A stretch of 64,000 nucleotides of DNA, taken from assembly GCF_003171515.1 (NCBI RefSeq), contig NC_089393.1, positions 310,001 through 374,000 of the forward strand, read 5' to 3'. This DNA comes from Pyrenophora tritici-repentis (taxonomy: Eukaryota; Ascomycota; Dothideomycetes; Pleosporales; Pleosporaceae). The notes beneath the pieces are model-generated. The model was not told the DNA's origin, made no database searches, and saw only the letters and a program-made list of their open reading frames with translations. Below, piece after piece: positions 22,014 through 32,570 of the stretch (position 1 is its first letter; each line of letters opens with the position of its first letter). The translations under genes and the position numbers were made by a program.

Positions 22014-22392
22014 CTTTTTTTCTCTTCGGATTGTCGTCTTTCTGGAAGCTGGATCTGGCGTTCGCGTATGGAGACAGATGGCAGTTGAGATTCTTGGAGG
22101 TGGATATGCAAAGGTGGCTTTCTAGGCGGGCGCCAGGCACCAGTTCGTTGATGGTTCGCGGATCGGAGGAGCGGATGACGTTTGTGGGGGAACTTTGGAG
22201 CTGGGGGTGGACCCTGGAACTAGTTACGTTAGCGCGCTCTTCAAACATCCATAAATTCCGTAATACCTCTTTCATCCCATTGTTTTGTAAGCAAATCGTC
22301 AAGCCGGTGATTGCAACATTGCAACAATAAGTTATAAATTTCAGCTTCTTACTTTCTTACTCTTGTCAAGTTTTACCTAACTTCATATAACC
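22014..22392. other. Intergenic region between divergent genes
   Basis: 379 bp between the start of the unknown membrane protein (minus) and the truncated LPxELR-family gene (plus). It must hold both promoters. ORFs crossing it overlap the known start and are rejected. Confidence 0.4.
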
Positions 22393-22785
22393 ATGTCGCA
22401 ATGTGAACCTAGTCTGCTCCGCACTCTTGAAGACAGGTAGGTAGCTCATAAATCCACGGGTTTTTTTATTTACTAATGTATTAGAATGGCAACAAACCAG
22501 TGCAACTTCCCCCTACTCTGCCTACCTGCTGAACTGCGTATGTCCATATACGAGTTCACTTTCTCAGGGACTTGCTTTCACATATGCAGTCCTCACATGA
22601 TCAAGTGGAACACTCGTCCCGTAGCGGGGCTGTTGTCCGCTTGTCGTCAGCTCCGCCAGGAGGCATCCCCCACTTTCTATAAGCTTAGTGTTCTGAGAGT
22701 CGAAGATGAAGACCTGGGCCGGGTAGCGAGAAGACCATCCCTCGCATACAACAAGACGCCCTGGAATTCGATTCAAACAATATAA
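22393..22785 (+). CDS. LPxELRxxIYE-family protein, apparently truncated
   Basis: Two exons, 22393-22436 and 22485-22785, encode 114 aa. The motif LCLPAELRMSIYEFTF follows the splice junction, and ACRQLRQEASPTFYK follows about 35 residues later. The same architecture is seen in the genes at 23594 and 29552, with an equally short first exon. In-frame translation stops at the TAA at 22783-22785, while the same frame then stays open to 22986 with a MYRLISTWERTTQSLRRL segment, so the gene is probably truncated by a nonsense codon. LPxELRxxIYE proteins are an abundant, F-box-like fungal family of unknown function. It may still express a short protein. Confidence 0.55.
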
Positions 22786-22986
22786 CTTGTTCGTCTCAGC
22801 GCCATGTACCGACTAATCAGCACATGGGAACGTACTACACAATCTCTTCGTAGGCTGCTTCCTAAGCTTCGTAGTGTCCAAATGCCATGGAAGGTACGCT
22901 TGCCGCCGAGTATTATGGATTCATGGCGAATAAGGTGGAGGATGCGGACCTCGAAGCCGAGACGGCTCTGTATAATGTTGAGATAA

Positions 22987-23593
22987 GTAGGTCTATTCAC
23001 ATAGATCTCTCTAACACAACCTGTGCTTGTACGTTTCTACGGAGAGTGGAGTTATCCAACTTCTAATAGGGGTTGATTTTGTTGTTGTTTTCTCCTGATA
23101 AGCGGAAGCTGTGCGTCACCTCTGAATAGTACCATAGTAATGATGCGCACGATGAGGACACTAGGGGGCCACTAGCTACACTTCTTTAACAAAATGCATT
23201 GCAATACACTGTTTCAGAATCTAATAGGATGTACTTGTATCTAAAGAAGACAATTGTATAGACTTACAATCTTGAACTCTCACTATGATAGACACCAGTC
23301 AGTGGTCAGTGAATCTAGTTGACTACGGTACGAGTTCCCCAAGTGCTTTCACTAAGACAAGGCACGTGAATACATGACAGAGACCAAGTGATTAGACTAA
23401 CTGTTTTGGAGTTCCGCCACCGCCGCTGCGCTTGGACTACACGCGTGAATCATTAACCTTGTTGATATATATTCCCTGTTCAGTTCTGCAACTCTCCCAC
23501 CCCCACCCCCAACCTCAACTTAGAGTTCTACCTCAACTACAACGATTCAGCCCCAAGTGCAACAATTCAGTTGAAGTACAACAACAACCAACC
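22987..23593. other. AT-richer intergenic stretch
   Basis: About 600 bp between two LPxELR-family genes. No ORF with coding signature is seen. It may include decayed 3' sequence of the truncated paralogue and the promoter of the next gene, with a C-rich CCCACCCCCACCCCC stretch just before that gene. Confidence 0.4.
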
Positions 23594-24244
23594 ATGGGCA
23601 CACTTCTATCTGTTGCTACAGTTCTCATCCAAGAACAAAAGTAAGTAGACACGACATATCACCTGTTCATCATGGGAACTAAACCCCCTAGGACAATAGA
23701 GAACCAATCGAAGTCGCCACTGCTACGTTTGCCCGCCGAATTGCGCAACCAAATCTATGAGACAGCCTTCTCTGGGGGCAGGATTCGAGTACGAGTAACT
23801 AACATCCATACCAAAGACGTCCACACTCAACAGACAGCCGGCGCATTGGCTCTCCGAGCTACCTGTCGCCAGATCCGCTCCGAGTCCGACTCTATCTTCT
23901 ATGAGCAGTACATCTTCTACTTCTCCAAGACCAACAAATTCGAGCCGATCGACATCGCCAAGGGCTTCATGATAGACAACTATCAGCGCATCGAGCGGAT
24001 TGCTGTCAACCTTCGGCTAGGCTTCTTCATCTGGCTTCATATGGATGATGAGAACCCCAACGAACTTGACAGGCTGTTCCCTTGCCTCAAACACTTCTAT
24101 ACGCTCAAGCCTGCACTTGTGATCACTGCTATGGCGCATGCATTCGGCAAAACGGATCTCGAGATTCATGAGGCCAAGTTCTTGATGGAGGACGAGGACT
24201 TTTTGGGGGATGAAGATGAGGAAGATGATAAGGACGATGAGTAG
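23594..24244 (+). CDS. LPxELRxxIYE-family protein, intact member
   Basis: Two exons, 23594-23640 and 23692-24244, encode 199 aa; the donor is GTAAGT. The family motif LLRLPAELRNQIYETAFSGG sits at about residues 26-45, followed by LRATCRQIRSESDSIFYEQ and a longer alpha/beta-looking region. The C terminus is a highly acidic tail (EDEEDDKDDE). The first exon is 47 bp, matching the 44-bp first exons of the two damaged paralogues in the window. The motif resembles an F-box-like helix pair, as in many lineage-expanded fungal families; no biochemical role is established. It is the only one of the three that is fully open. Confidence 0.7.
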
Positions 24245-24547
24245 TTGTCCATAAGCATGTGTCCTGGCCACTACTTGTTCATCGAGTCATTGGATGTTTT
24301 GATATCAGTCACAGATCAAAGTCTCTCGAGGGGTTAGCATGAACCCAAGAGCAAGGAAGCAAGGTCCGTCGAGGGTAATCACAAGTTTGTTTGTATGTAC
24401 ACAAGGGTAGATGAAACCAATTTCAGATCATCACAGGAAATGAAGGTATCATTCAAATAACATTTCTTCCATAACACTAATCCATAAAAGTACCTAAAGT
24501 ATGAGCCTCTCGTCTTCTTTCCTGTCCCTTCTTAAACATCTCCCTAA

Positions 24548-24904
24548 TCAATCACAAATCACATCAAAAGCCGGGATATTCACCGTCTCCTCCGCCCCTT
24601 GCATGCAAATCAACTCCGTCTCACTCGTCAACACGCTAACAAGGGTATCCGGCTCGCAAGTGCTAGTATCGTAGAGGCCAATCGAACAACCCTCTCGTAC
24701 GTTTCCTACGATGAATGATCCAAAGGACCCGTTCCGAATGCCTGTGGTGCAGTTTTGAGATTCGTTGCCGCTGTAGCCATCTGCGGCTCCGGTGCAGCGC
24801 TCAAGACTTTGGTAGGCGGTGAAGGACCATGCGTTGTCTTGTCGTTTGAGGGGTGTTGAGAGGGCGAGGGTGGAGATGGAGAGGAGGAGTATTGTGGACT
24901 TCAT
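24548..24904 (-). CDS. Small secreted cysteine-containing protein
   Basis: Single-exon ORF of 118 aa. Residues 1-17 form a clear signal peptide (MKSTILLLSISTLALS), followed by a Lys-Arg Kex2-type site at 20-21. The mature part of about 97 residues has six cysteines (ERC, QNC, EGC, STC, LIC, VIC), enough for three disulfides, and two N-glycosylation sequons (NES, NCT). Size, secretion signal and even cysteine number are those of candidate secreted effectors or antimicrobial proteins. No named domain is recognised. It sits in the accessory-looking block beside LPxELR-family genes and a secreted nuclease. Confidence 0.75.
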   Translation of the reverse strand: MKSTILLLSISTLALSTPLKRQDNAWSFTAYQSLERCTGAADGYSGNESQNCTTGIRNGSFGSFIVGNVREGCSIGLYDTSTCEPDTLVSVLTSETELICMQGAEETVNIPAFDVICD

Positions 24905-25467
24905 GGTTCTTGTGGATTAAGGTACGTGAGGATTGATGGTATAGAGGTAATTTTTCTGAAGAGTAGTGTAGCTTAGGGGTGGTGGTAAGAGAGCGTATAG
25001 AAATTTGGCACTGAAGATGCATTGCGCATGTTTTATATCCAAGGACACTTGCCAGATGTAGGATGGTTACTATGACACTGCTAGTCTCGCATCTATGACT
25101 AGCATCGGGCGGTGATGTCTTCAGGCAGCCTGGCTTGGTTCATCGTCACATGGCTTTTCGCAATGAATCCTGCTCCTAAGAAGTCTTATATTATCCGATC
25201 CTTGTTCATGGTGTGATAAGCCCCGTGAAACCTGGAGTCACTGCCTCCACCACTTGGCATTTCTGTTTCTCATGTCATTCCGCAATATGAATCCAAGAAA
25301 GGTCATGAGAGGGGATAGATTCTACTGACTATCGGCGATGGCTTAGCAAAAAAGCACGCTCTAGATACCTGAACCATCACATCGCATCTCAGATAGGTTA
25401 AACCGCCGAAAATAACTCTTGGTATCGGTTCAGCTCAAACCTATTCGTTTACAAGTCCACCGAAGTC
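24905..25467. other. Intergenic region, no gene seen
   Basis: Holds the promoter of the small secreted protein gene and the 3' side of the next minus-strand gene. Sequence is unremarkable apart from moderate AT-richness. No feature is supported. Confidence 0.4.
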
Positions 25468-26113
25468 TCACACACCCGCCCCCGGATTCTCCCCGTAAAG
25501 CCTTATGACGCTATTGTTCTGGGCTGCTTCCTCCCAAGGCTCATCGCCCCCAACACCAATGCTCTTCACATTCAGTGTGATCAAACTGGATCGAAAGTCA
25601 GACCTCGCAGTCAGCCTGGGCGCAGTTTCAATGTCATTGCTCATCTCAGATGGCGTGACAAGTACAACAGTCTTGTCTTTGAGGGTTTGCTCGTCAAGGA
25701 TGACAAACTCCGTATCGATGATTCCGTGCGCAGTGCGATCAAATTGACGGGCAAAGTTGACCAAATCATCTAGGCTCCAGTTAAGGAATGGATACTGGAG
25801 CTTTTCCTTCACTGGAGGTCGAGTCGGTTCCGTGAGTTGGTTAATGTCGGTTGTATCAACAAGGATAGCTATGTTCGCTGACTTAGTACGCATGGTTTGT
25901 ACTGGATTTTCGTGGGCTTACCAATGTGTGTGCACTCTACATCCTTCAGTTCACTCGCCTCAAAGGCTTCAGCCAAGAACTCGTTTAGAAGCTGAGTACC
26001 ATTAGTTACTGGGATCTGTGCCAAGGTGGCGGTTCTAAGGGACGTACTTCTGGAGGTATCCTGGCTGTGCAAAACACTGGAATAGTGTTATCGAGCTGAT
26101 TGATATTGGACAT
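25468..26113 (-). CDS. Unknown 181-aa protein (possibly DUF6924-like)
   Basis: Three exons, 26048-26113, 25922-25991 and 25468-25877, encode 181 aa. Donors are GTACGT and GTAAGC, and a TACTAA branch site precedes the second acceptor. The product lacks a signal peptide and membrane spans. The order of segments is: an alpha helix (LLNEFLAEAFEASE), a strand (IAILVDTT), a second helical part, strands (TEFVILDEQ and TVVLVTPSE), then RSDFRSSLITLNVKSIGVG followed by EEAAQNNSVIRLYG. The terminal pattern resembles the 'DFEEFA..DGVFRGF' end of DUF6924-like proteins, but this is from memory of the pattern and is tentative. The function is unknown. Confidence 0.65.
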
Positions 26114-26586
26114 GGTGCTCTGCTGACAATTGATAGGGAATGAGGCTCGTGAGTGTTCCTGCGCTGACGCTTAACAACGATGCATGTTATATGGACGCCT
26201 GCCTGCAGGTGTGACGTCAACGCTTACAGCACGTGAGAATGAGCGCAGTCGCAGCCTGATGCCAAGTACGTACCCATGGTCTCATGGGATTCTATGATTA
26301 CGATTTAGCTGTAGATCGGCATTTGTAGCGTACAATACAATGCTCTTTCGTACTCGCTTACGCAGGACGCCTTGTGCTTATGTCCCGAGACAGGAAACCT
26401 GAACGGCCCCCAAGTCTTGTACATTTGGAACATCGGACCAGGGCAAGGATGCGAAATGTTTGGCAAAAATGACACTCTAAAGATGTAGTGTAGGAAGAAG
26501 TATAAGAGAGAGGAGACTTCTGGCTCTATATCAGTAGCATAAACTCATCACTTCAACTATCCATTCGCCGCATAGATCTTCGCAAA
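26114..26586. other. Divergent promoter region
   Basis: 473 bp between the start of the 181-aa protein (minus) and that of the NucA/NucB nuclease (plus). A short ORF crosses it with no coding signature. No specific motif is claimed. Confidence 0.4.
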
Positions 26587-27452
26587 ATGTATCTCAACAT
26601 CGTTTCCTGGGGCGCTGTGATCTCTTTGGCCGTCAACGTCCAAGCCCAGGTCCAACAGCGTAATTACAATTGCAACAACCAACAGCGTACTTGTAACAAT
26701 ATCTGTTACTGGCTCACCTGTGTACAGCCGACAATCAATACCTTCACTCGGGACAGTGGAAATGCAGCGACGGTGCGACAGCGTCGAGTGGATTGTGGTG
26801 TCACGCACAGGCCGCGACCATGTACCCTTCCCGGACTAGGTGTTGGCGGAGACTGGACTGACGAATTCCCATTCGCAAGTACCCTGGAAGGTGGTCGTAC
26901 CCCAAATGGAGATGGTGCAGCACTACTTTGCACTCCTTCAGCCGAGCAACGTAGTAAGTATATATTCGATGCCAACCTACAGGATATGCTAACATGGCGT
27001 GATAGCACAAGCCGCATATCTCACTAACCACATCTATGGCAACCCCCTGATGCCGCAAGGCACGCAGTTTCAACTCGTGATGCAGAACACGGGTGGCATG
27101 TAGGTTTAGCTCTCTATCTCTAGGTAATGCATTACTAATTCTGACTTCTAGTGAATACTGTGATCCAGCTGCTACACCAAACGGCTGCGATGGCTCCTTG
27201 TTTGATGGCTTCCACTACTTCAACGACGACGATATCTATTGTCAATGGGACATCAGTGCTTCTTCAGGTGTTACGTGTGTGGATGGTCAAGGCAACCCGG
27301 CGCAACCTCCTGCGAAGAAGAAGCGCGATATGGGCATGCAGGAGCCCAGAGCTGCTAACTGGAGTAATCTGTTGCACATTAGCGACCCGGAGTTGGCAAA
27401 GCGTATGAAAGCAGATATGCCAGAGTCAGTTGCTTTGCCTCTTGAAGAATAA
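26587..27452 (+). CDS. Secreted NucA/NucB-type deoxyribonuclease
   Basis: Three exons, 26587-26953, 27006-27099 and 27152-27452, encode 253 aa. A signal peptide covers about residues 1-20 (SWGAVISLAVNVQAQ). The sequence DEFPFASTLEGG, with the preceding RVDCGV and the following GNPLMPQGTQFQL block, matches the NucA/NucB DNase family; this segment holds the expected catalytic Glu. Cysteine-rich N- and C-terminal parts (CNNICYWLTC; EYCDPAATPNGCDG) suggest several disulfides. Secreted nucleases of this family are frequent in plant-associated fungi and may degrade extracellular DNA, but the natural substrate is unknown. The C-terminal tail after about residue 185 is low complexity with KKKR. The frame is intact. 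Confidence 0.82.
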
Positions 27453-27616
27453 GGTTTGGTAGATATACTTGCAGGGTTCTTAGGCTAGCACAATTTGAGC
27501 AATGTATGAGACGGACAAGACTTTGGAATCAATACACATGGGTCATTATTCCTTGTATCCATCTAGCAAGATACTATTCCATCGCCATCTCGCCTCCCCA
27601 CTCACCCTGTATCTGC

Positions 27617-28456
27617 CTACTCAAGAAACAAATCCACCTGTCTCGCATACACCTCAGGAACCTGGTACAAATGCCCATGACCCGAATCAGGATAAACATG
27701 CAACTCCGCAATCTTGAGCCTCTGCTGCATAAGCCAGCTATTAGCCGTAGGCATCATAACATCTGCATTTCCATTCGTAATCAATGTCGGTACATCCACC
27801 TGCTGCAGCTTTGCAAAAAAGCCAGGGCCAGATACGAATTTGCCAATTGCTGCGTTCTGGGTCTGGCCTCCAGCTGCATTGACGAATGTTGTGCGAGCTT
27901 CGCCGTCGACGTGGCGTTCTGTGGTGTGCTGCCACCATGCGTGTCCGAGTGCTCTGCTCGTGTCGCTGGGGTGGAAGAAGAGCTTCATCATGACTTCCTC
28001 TGTTGGATTTTCTCCGCTGGCTTCTGCCATGATGGCTGGGTCTGGGGAGACGAAGCCTTCTGTGTATGTGGATTGAGTGCCTGTAAGCACTAGTTTGTTG
28101 ATGACGTGTGGGTAGTCTACGGTGATGCTTTGGGCGATGAAGCCCCCCATGGAGAATCCTATAATGTCGACTTTGGGTACGCTGATTGCGTCGAGGAAAT
28201 CCACGACTGTGGAGCCGGCTTTTTGGATTGTGGGCTGGATGGTACCGGAGCTGTTTCCAATACCGTAATTATCCAGGAGAATCAGTGAGCGTGAGGTTGC
28301 GATGCTGTTCAAGAGGAGGGGATCGATAAGGTCCATGGTTCCGCGGAAGTGGGTCAGGAATAAGAGAGGAATAGCAGAAGGTTTCCGGAAGCGGCGATAG
28401 GCAATTCTGATGCCTTTTACAGAGATATATTGGGTCGGGATAGTCTGTGCAGACAT
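27617..28456 (-). CDS. Alpha/beta hydrolase
   Basis: Single-exon gene of 279 aa from the ATG at 28456. The nucleophile elbow is GFSMGG (about residue 100), the acid is probably in the GNADVMMP loop and the histidine in DSGHGH near the C terminus, so a complete catalytic triad can be placed. An oxyanion-type THFRG segment lies after the second strand. No signal peptide is evident, so it is likely cytosolic. The closest general group is the family of small-molecule esterases, epoxide hydrolases and haloperoxidase-like hydrolases; the substrate cannot be inferred. The gene ends close to the preceding nuclease (164 bp, convergent). Confidence 0.85.
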   Translation of the reverse strand: MSAQTIPTQYISVKGIRIAYRRFRKPSAIPLLFLTHFRGTMDLIDPLLLNSIATSRSLILLDNYGIGNSSGTIQPTIQKAGSTVVDFLDAISVPKVDIIGFSMGGFIAQSITVDYPHVINKLVLTGTQSTYTEGFVSPDPAIMAEASGENPTEEVMMKLFFHPSDTSRALGHAWWQHTTERHVDGEARTTFVNAAGGQTQNAAIGKFVSGPGFFAKLQQVDVPTLITNGNADVMMPTANSWLMQQRLKIAELHVYPDSGHGHLYQVPEVYARQVDLFLE

Positions 28457-28866
28457 GGTGGTGGTTTGAAGTAGTTATGTTGGGTAAGAGAAACTGCTGA
28501 GCCATCACTATTGAGCCCTATGAATTTATATTGGAAGCATGCTACAGTGATTAGTTATCTTCTGTAAAAATATAGCAAATCTTGTACCAACATCAGCTGA
28601 TAATGCGTATGTGTTGCTTTGTAATGGAGCACCGAGCCTATTCATGGACTAGTTCTGCATGTTTAGTAAACAATACAAAATAGTCGGGCAAGCTTAATTC
28701 ACCGGCGGCGCATCCTTTTGTCCGATGAAGAAGTGAGATGTATATCATTGATTCTGATTAATCTCTGTAGACCGTCTGTGACGTGTGTCCTTGAGAAGCC
28801 AAGAAGATGCAATTGTCAAGCTAGCTGATGACAGATGCACATGCAACCCCCCTTGTGTACATAACC
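28457..28866. other. Intergenic region, no gene seen
   Basis: Promoter side of the alpha/beta hydrolase and 3' side of the pseudogene below. AT-richer than the neighbouring genes. No ORF or repeat is supported. Confidence 0.4.
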
Positions 28867-29552
28867 TTACCAGGGCAAGAAACCTAGAACAACCTGGAGA
28901 TATTGCTTGCCGAAAGTGGACCTGACCCCATCCTTCAGCCAAACTCTTCCCCTATCATAATACATATCTTCCTGGATTAATACCGACCAGTACTCAGACA
29001 AAATGCTGGTGTCAACCACTGCCCGCACGCATACCAAAGAAGGAAAGAATGACGCAACGGATTTGGCGGTGCGATGATTGGTTATGGCGTGAAAGGTATC
29101 CCTCATGCAATCATACTTCGCAAATACGCAGTGAAGCTCGAGGTTGACAAACTTGACTTGTGTACACATTCCCATGTCGAGAAATGGGTGGCGGTACTTG
29201 AAGAAGACATCCACTACCGGTGTAATGTTGAATTGTCAGTAACGGAAAGTGATACCAGATGCCTCTTCTGCTATCTGGCGGCAGATATGGACGAGGACGA
29301 ATGCTTTGACGGGCTTCGATTCTGCCTGACTGCGAAGTTTTTTGTCCTTGTCTAGGATGCGCACCTCGACGCCTTCGCCCATGACTAACTCGTAGATGTG
29401 GAGTCGCAACTCAGTCGGGAGACGCAATAGTCGTGATTGGGCTTGGTTGAGGAGGGTGCTGTGAAGGTTAGGGACGAGTAGCAACAGACGGTAATCCTAG
29501 CAACTTACATCTTTTTGGACTCGACCTAGTGATCCATGACCTCGCGATCCAT
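28867..29552 (-). pseudogene. LPxELRxxIYE-family pseudogene
   Basis: Minus strand, with the same architecture as the two family members at 22393 and 23594. A 44-bp first exon (29509-29552) and a 50-bp intron (GTAAGT to CAG) lead to an exon starting at 29458. The motif LLRLPTELRLHIYELVMGEG and the HICRQIAEEASG block are present. Two in-frame stops break it: TAG as the ninth codon of exon 1 and TGA at 29236-29238. After the second stop the same frame stays open to 28867, with protein-like sequence (VVDVFFKYRHPFLDMGM and onward). The exon 1 length and phase equal those of the 22393 copy. It is probably a decayed paralogue; repeat-induced point mutation is possible but unproven. Confidence 0.65.
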
Positions 29553-30199
29553 GGTATTGTATCTTGCAAGTCACTTTGGGGTGTTGATTGCGGGGTTGTG
29601 TAGTCGAACAGCAAAGTGTTGAAGAAAGTGAGAGAAGTAGCGGAGCAAATAAACGATTTGGCGCTAAGCAGATTACAGATACGTCACTGTCACATGCACC
29701 TCAATACAGCTCGCGTAATCATGATAAGAGAGCTTGAGATAACTACGGCTAGTCCACTTACAGACACAGCGCGCTGTATACAGGTAGTCGAAAGATGTTG
29801 CGGTTTGTGAGGCAAGGGTATTGCGCATGTCACGTGCGTTGTCCTGGCGCTCCTCCCTCCCCTCCATGAGCACCTTCTCCCCTCACCAGCATCAGAGATA
29901 CGTCATGTAAATAGACCCTGATTATGGCTACATATAAGGTGGCCATGACAGCACAACAACAACAGAACAGAATATACTCTGATGACTGCCTCGCACGGTT
30001 ACACTTTGATTGACTGCATTGTACTGCAACAAAAGACATACAACAGTTTGAACCCTACAACGAGACCAATTCCCTCAATCTCACCCTGAAGTAACATATT
30101 CATATCATACCAACGCGTACTACACACAAAACATCAGCACCGAATCAAACACCCTAAACTACCTCCTCAAAAAGGCGCAACTCACATCCAACCTCTCCT
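29553..30199. other. Intergenic region, no gene seen
   Basis: 650 bp between the pseudogene and a possible frameshifted secreted ORF. Short ORFs overlap in opposite frames. No motif is claimed. Confidence 0.35.
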
Positions 30200-30564
30200 C
30201 TATCCACTACCAACCCCATTCTCATCCGCCGCATCCAGCGCAAGCGCCAACTCCTCAACCTCCTTCTCCACATACCCCTCTGCATCAACATACTTCATCG
30301 ACTCCTTGGCCTGGCGTACTACCCATGCCCTACGAGCCATAGAGTCACGGCGAGCATCTGTATTGGCTATGCCGCTGGGAGGGAGATTGTTGTGGGGGAA
30401 TGCGTAGTCGTCCATTAGACCCTTTCCAGCGGGGGGGAACGAGAGGTGTGGGTGAGGGGATGCTGGGTGATGCCGGGGTATGGGTGTATGCTGGATTGGG
30501 GGGTGGCGACGGCGACGGCAAGGGTTGTTAGGGTGGCTGTGAGGAGGATGGGGGAGAGCTTCAT
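30200..30564 (-). pseudogene. Small secreted-protein ORF broken at a C7 run
   Basis: From the ATG at 30564 one frame encodes a signal peptide (MKLSPILLTATLTTLAVAVA) and a short Ser/Pro/His-rich stretch, then ends at 30415-30417. A second frame, open from about 30440 to 30200, encodes a charged, helix-rich region (RRDSMARRAWVVRQAKESMK; EKEVEELALALDAADE). The two frames meet at a run of seven C (30431-30437 on the plus strand, seen as G). A one-base difference in that run would join them, giving a small cysteine-free secreted protein. Either the gene is frameshifted or the assembly miscounts the run. No intron explains it. Confidence 0.5.
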
Positions 30565-30794
30565 GGTTATGGTTGGTAAAGTGAAGACTGTGGTGTTTGG
30601 TGGGCAGGACTGGGTTTTTTTGGCTTTGTATTGTGTGGTTTGTGTTTTTGGATTTGGGTGTATATGATGCTGTGTTCAGGTATGTCGAAAAAAAGAAAGG
30701 AAGAACTCAAGATCTTGAAAGAAGAATATATACCTCCCAGATCTTGCGAAGATATCAACATTATTCGATATTAACCTACTATCACATGCACTCG

Positions 30795-32570
30795 TCACCG
30801 CTCCCGCTGTCTCTGTCTAAACCTCCTCACACTATCCTTCACACCATACCCATCCCTCAGCAAACCCCCCACATCCTCCAGCCCTAACCCAGCCGTCTCG
30901 GGATAAATCCTCCAAACCGTAATCCAAGCACCCACACAAATCCCCGCATATAACGCAAACGTGCCTACGGGCGTGAAGATATTCATCATAGGAAGAAACG
31001 TAATCCCGATAAATGTATTCGAGCCCCAGTTCGTCGCAGTCGCAACGGCTGAGCCCAAGGAGCGAACAGAAAGGGGAAAGAGCTCGGATTGCTGCCAGGG
31101 TACGTTGCCCATCCCGATAGCATAGCCAGCGACGTACGTGATCATGGAGAAGAGGATGATGAGAGGCCATATCCTATTGCCGGCCGTGACGGGCGCGGCG
31201 GTTGTGGATTCAGTGGGTAGGTCGACAAAGCGGAATGCGATGGCACATAGTACGAGGCCGGATATCATGATGGGGATAGACCAGAGGAGTATGCGGCGCC
31301 TGCCAATGCGATCGATGTAGTGGAATGCTACTAATGTGAAGACAAAGTTTGTGCAGGCGATGGAAAGGGATGTGAGAGTCGGGGACTTGAAACCGACCAT
31401 GCTGAAGATTGTGGCGGAGAAGTACATTAGCGAATTCTGGGAGTTGTTAGTAGGTGAACCTGACGGACATTCACAGAATAATGGAAGAATTGAGGACTTA
31501 CAAATCCGCACAACTGCTGGAATCCCTGCAACATACACGCGATAACCAAAGCTCTTCGATTGCCACCAATAATGATCAGTTGTGAAAAGCTGTCCTTGAC
31601 TCTCTCAGTCTTCGCCCTCCAACCGGTCTTAGTAGTGTCTGGGGTACCACGTAGTCCAGCCGCATCCTCCTCCTCTTCAATCTCCCTCTCTACACGCCTT
31701 AGTACTGCATTCACCAAGTCCTTCCCGCTTTCGTCACTCTTATATACTCTGCCCAACACTTTCTTCGCTTGCTGTGTTTTCCCAGCCTTGACGAGGTACC
31801 GCGGTGTCTCGGGCAGGAAACATAGCATGACGAATTGAATCGCAGCAGGCAGTGCACCCAAACCGACCATCCATCTCCAGCCATGCAACCTCTCAGAGAA
31901 TAGCCAACCAATAATATATGCAACTACCTGGCCTCCAGTGATGAAAAGAGTGCTCACCACTACTAGTCTCCCTCGAAAAGGACTGGGGCTCAGCTCCGAA
32001 ATGTACAGCGGTACAACGAAGGATGCGCTACCAACCGCAGCGCCGACAATGGACCGACCGATGATCATGCCACCCACACTACTCGTCCATGCCTGCCATA
32101 GCGCACCGAGTATGAAGAGGACATCGGCGAAGAGTATCACAGTCCTGCGGCCGTATGTGTCGGCGACGATACCGGTCAAGGGCGAGGCAAGGAGCGCGAA
32201 GAAAGAGGTACAGGAGGTTATGAGGCTCTTATCGAGGGTCGTGAGCAAACGAGAGGAGAGATCGGTGTTTATGGATATCAAGGTTGAGGATATAACACCA
32301 GTACTACATGTAACCGTTAGCACAGTGCTTACTGGGCGGACGTGGTACCAGGCAAGACGCGCAAAACATAGATACGTACTCATAGCCAAACAACAGCCCA
32401 CTAACTCCAGCGCATATAGTCAAACACCAGATAAACAAGCCGGGTGATACCAATGCACTCTCATCTACCTCTTGTTCTAAAATGCCTCCCTCATCATCGT
32501 AGTGGTCGCGTGCATCACTCGGAACGTCGCTGATATTCGCGATTAGAGGTTCTGCTGCAGCGTCGTTCAT
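30795..32570 (-). CDS. MFS sugar/myo-inositol-type transporter
   Basis: Three exons, 32380-32570, 31502-32303 and 30795-31436, encode 544 aa; donors are GTACGT and GTAAGT. Twelve membrane spans are visible. Hallmarks include the first-helix GVSGLLFGYDTG, the GRR motif after helix 2, PETPRYL at the end of helix 6, NSLMYFSATIF in helix 7 and PETAGLGLEDV after helix 12. The motif GNVPWQQSELFPL and the short central loop match fungal inositol transporters (Itr1/HMIT group), so myo-inositol or a related polyol is the likely substrate. The start at 32570 has A at -3. An in-frame ATG at 32606 would add 12 residues. It is a plasma-membrane uptake carrier by inference. Confidence 0.85.
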
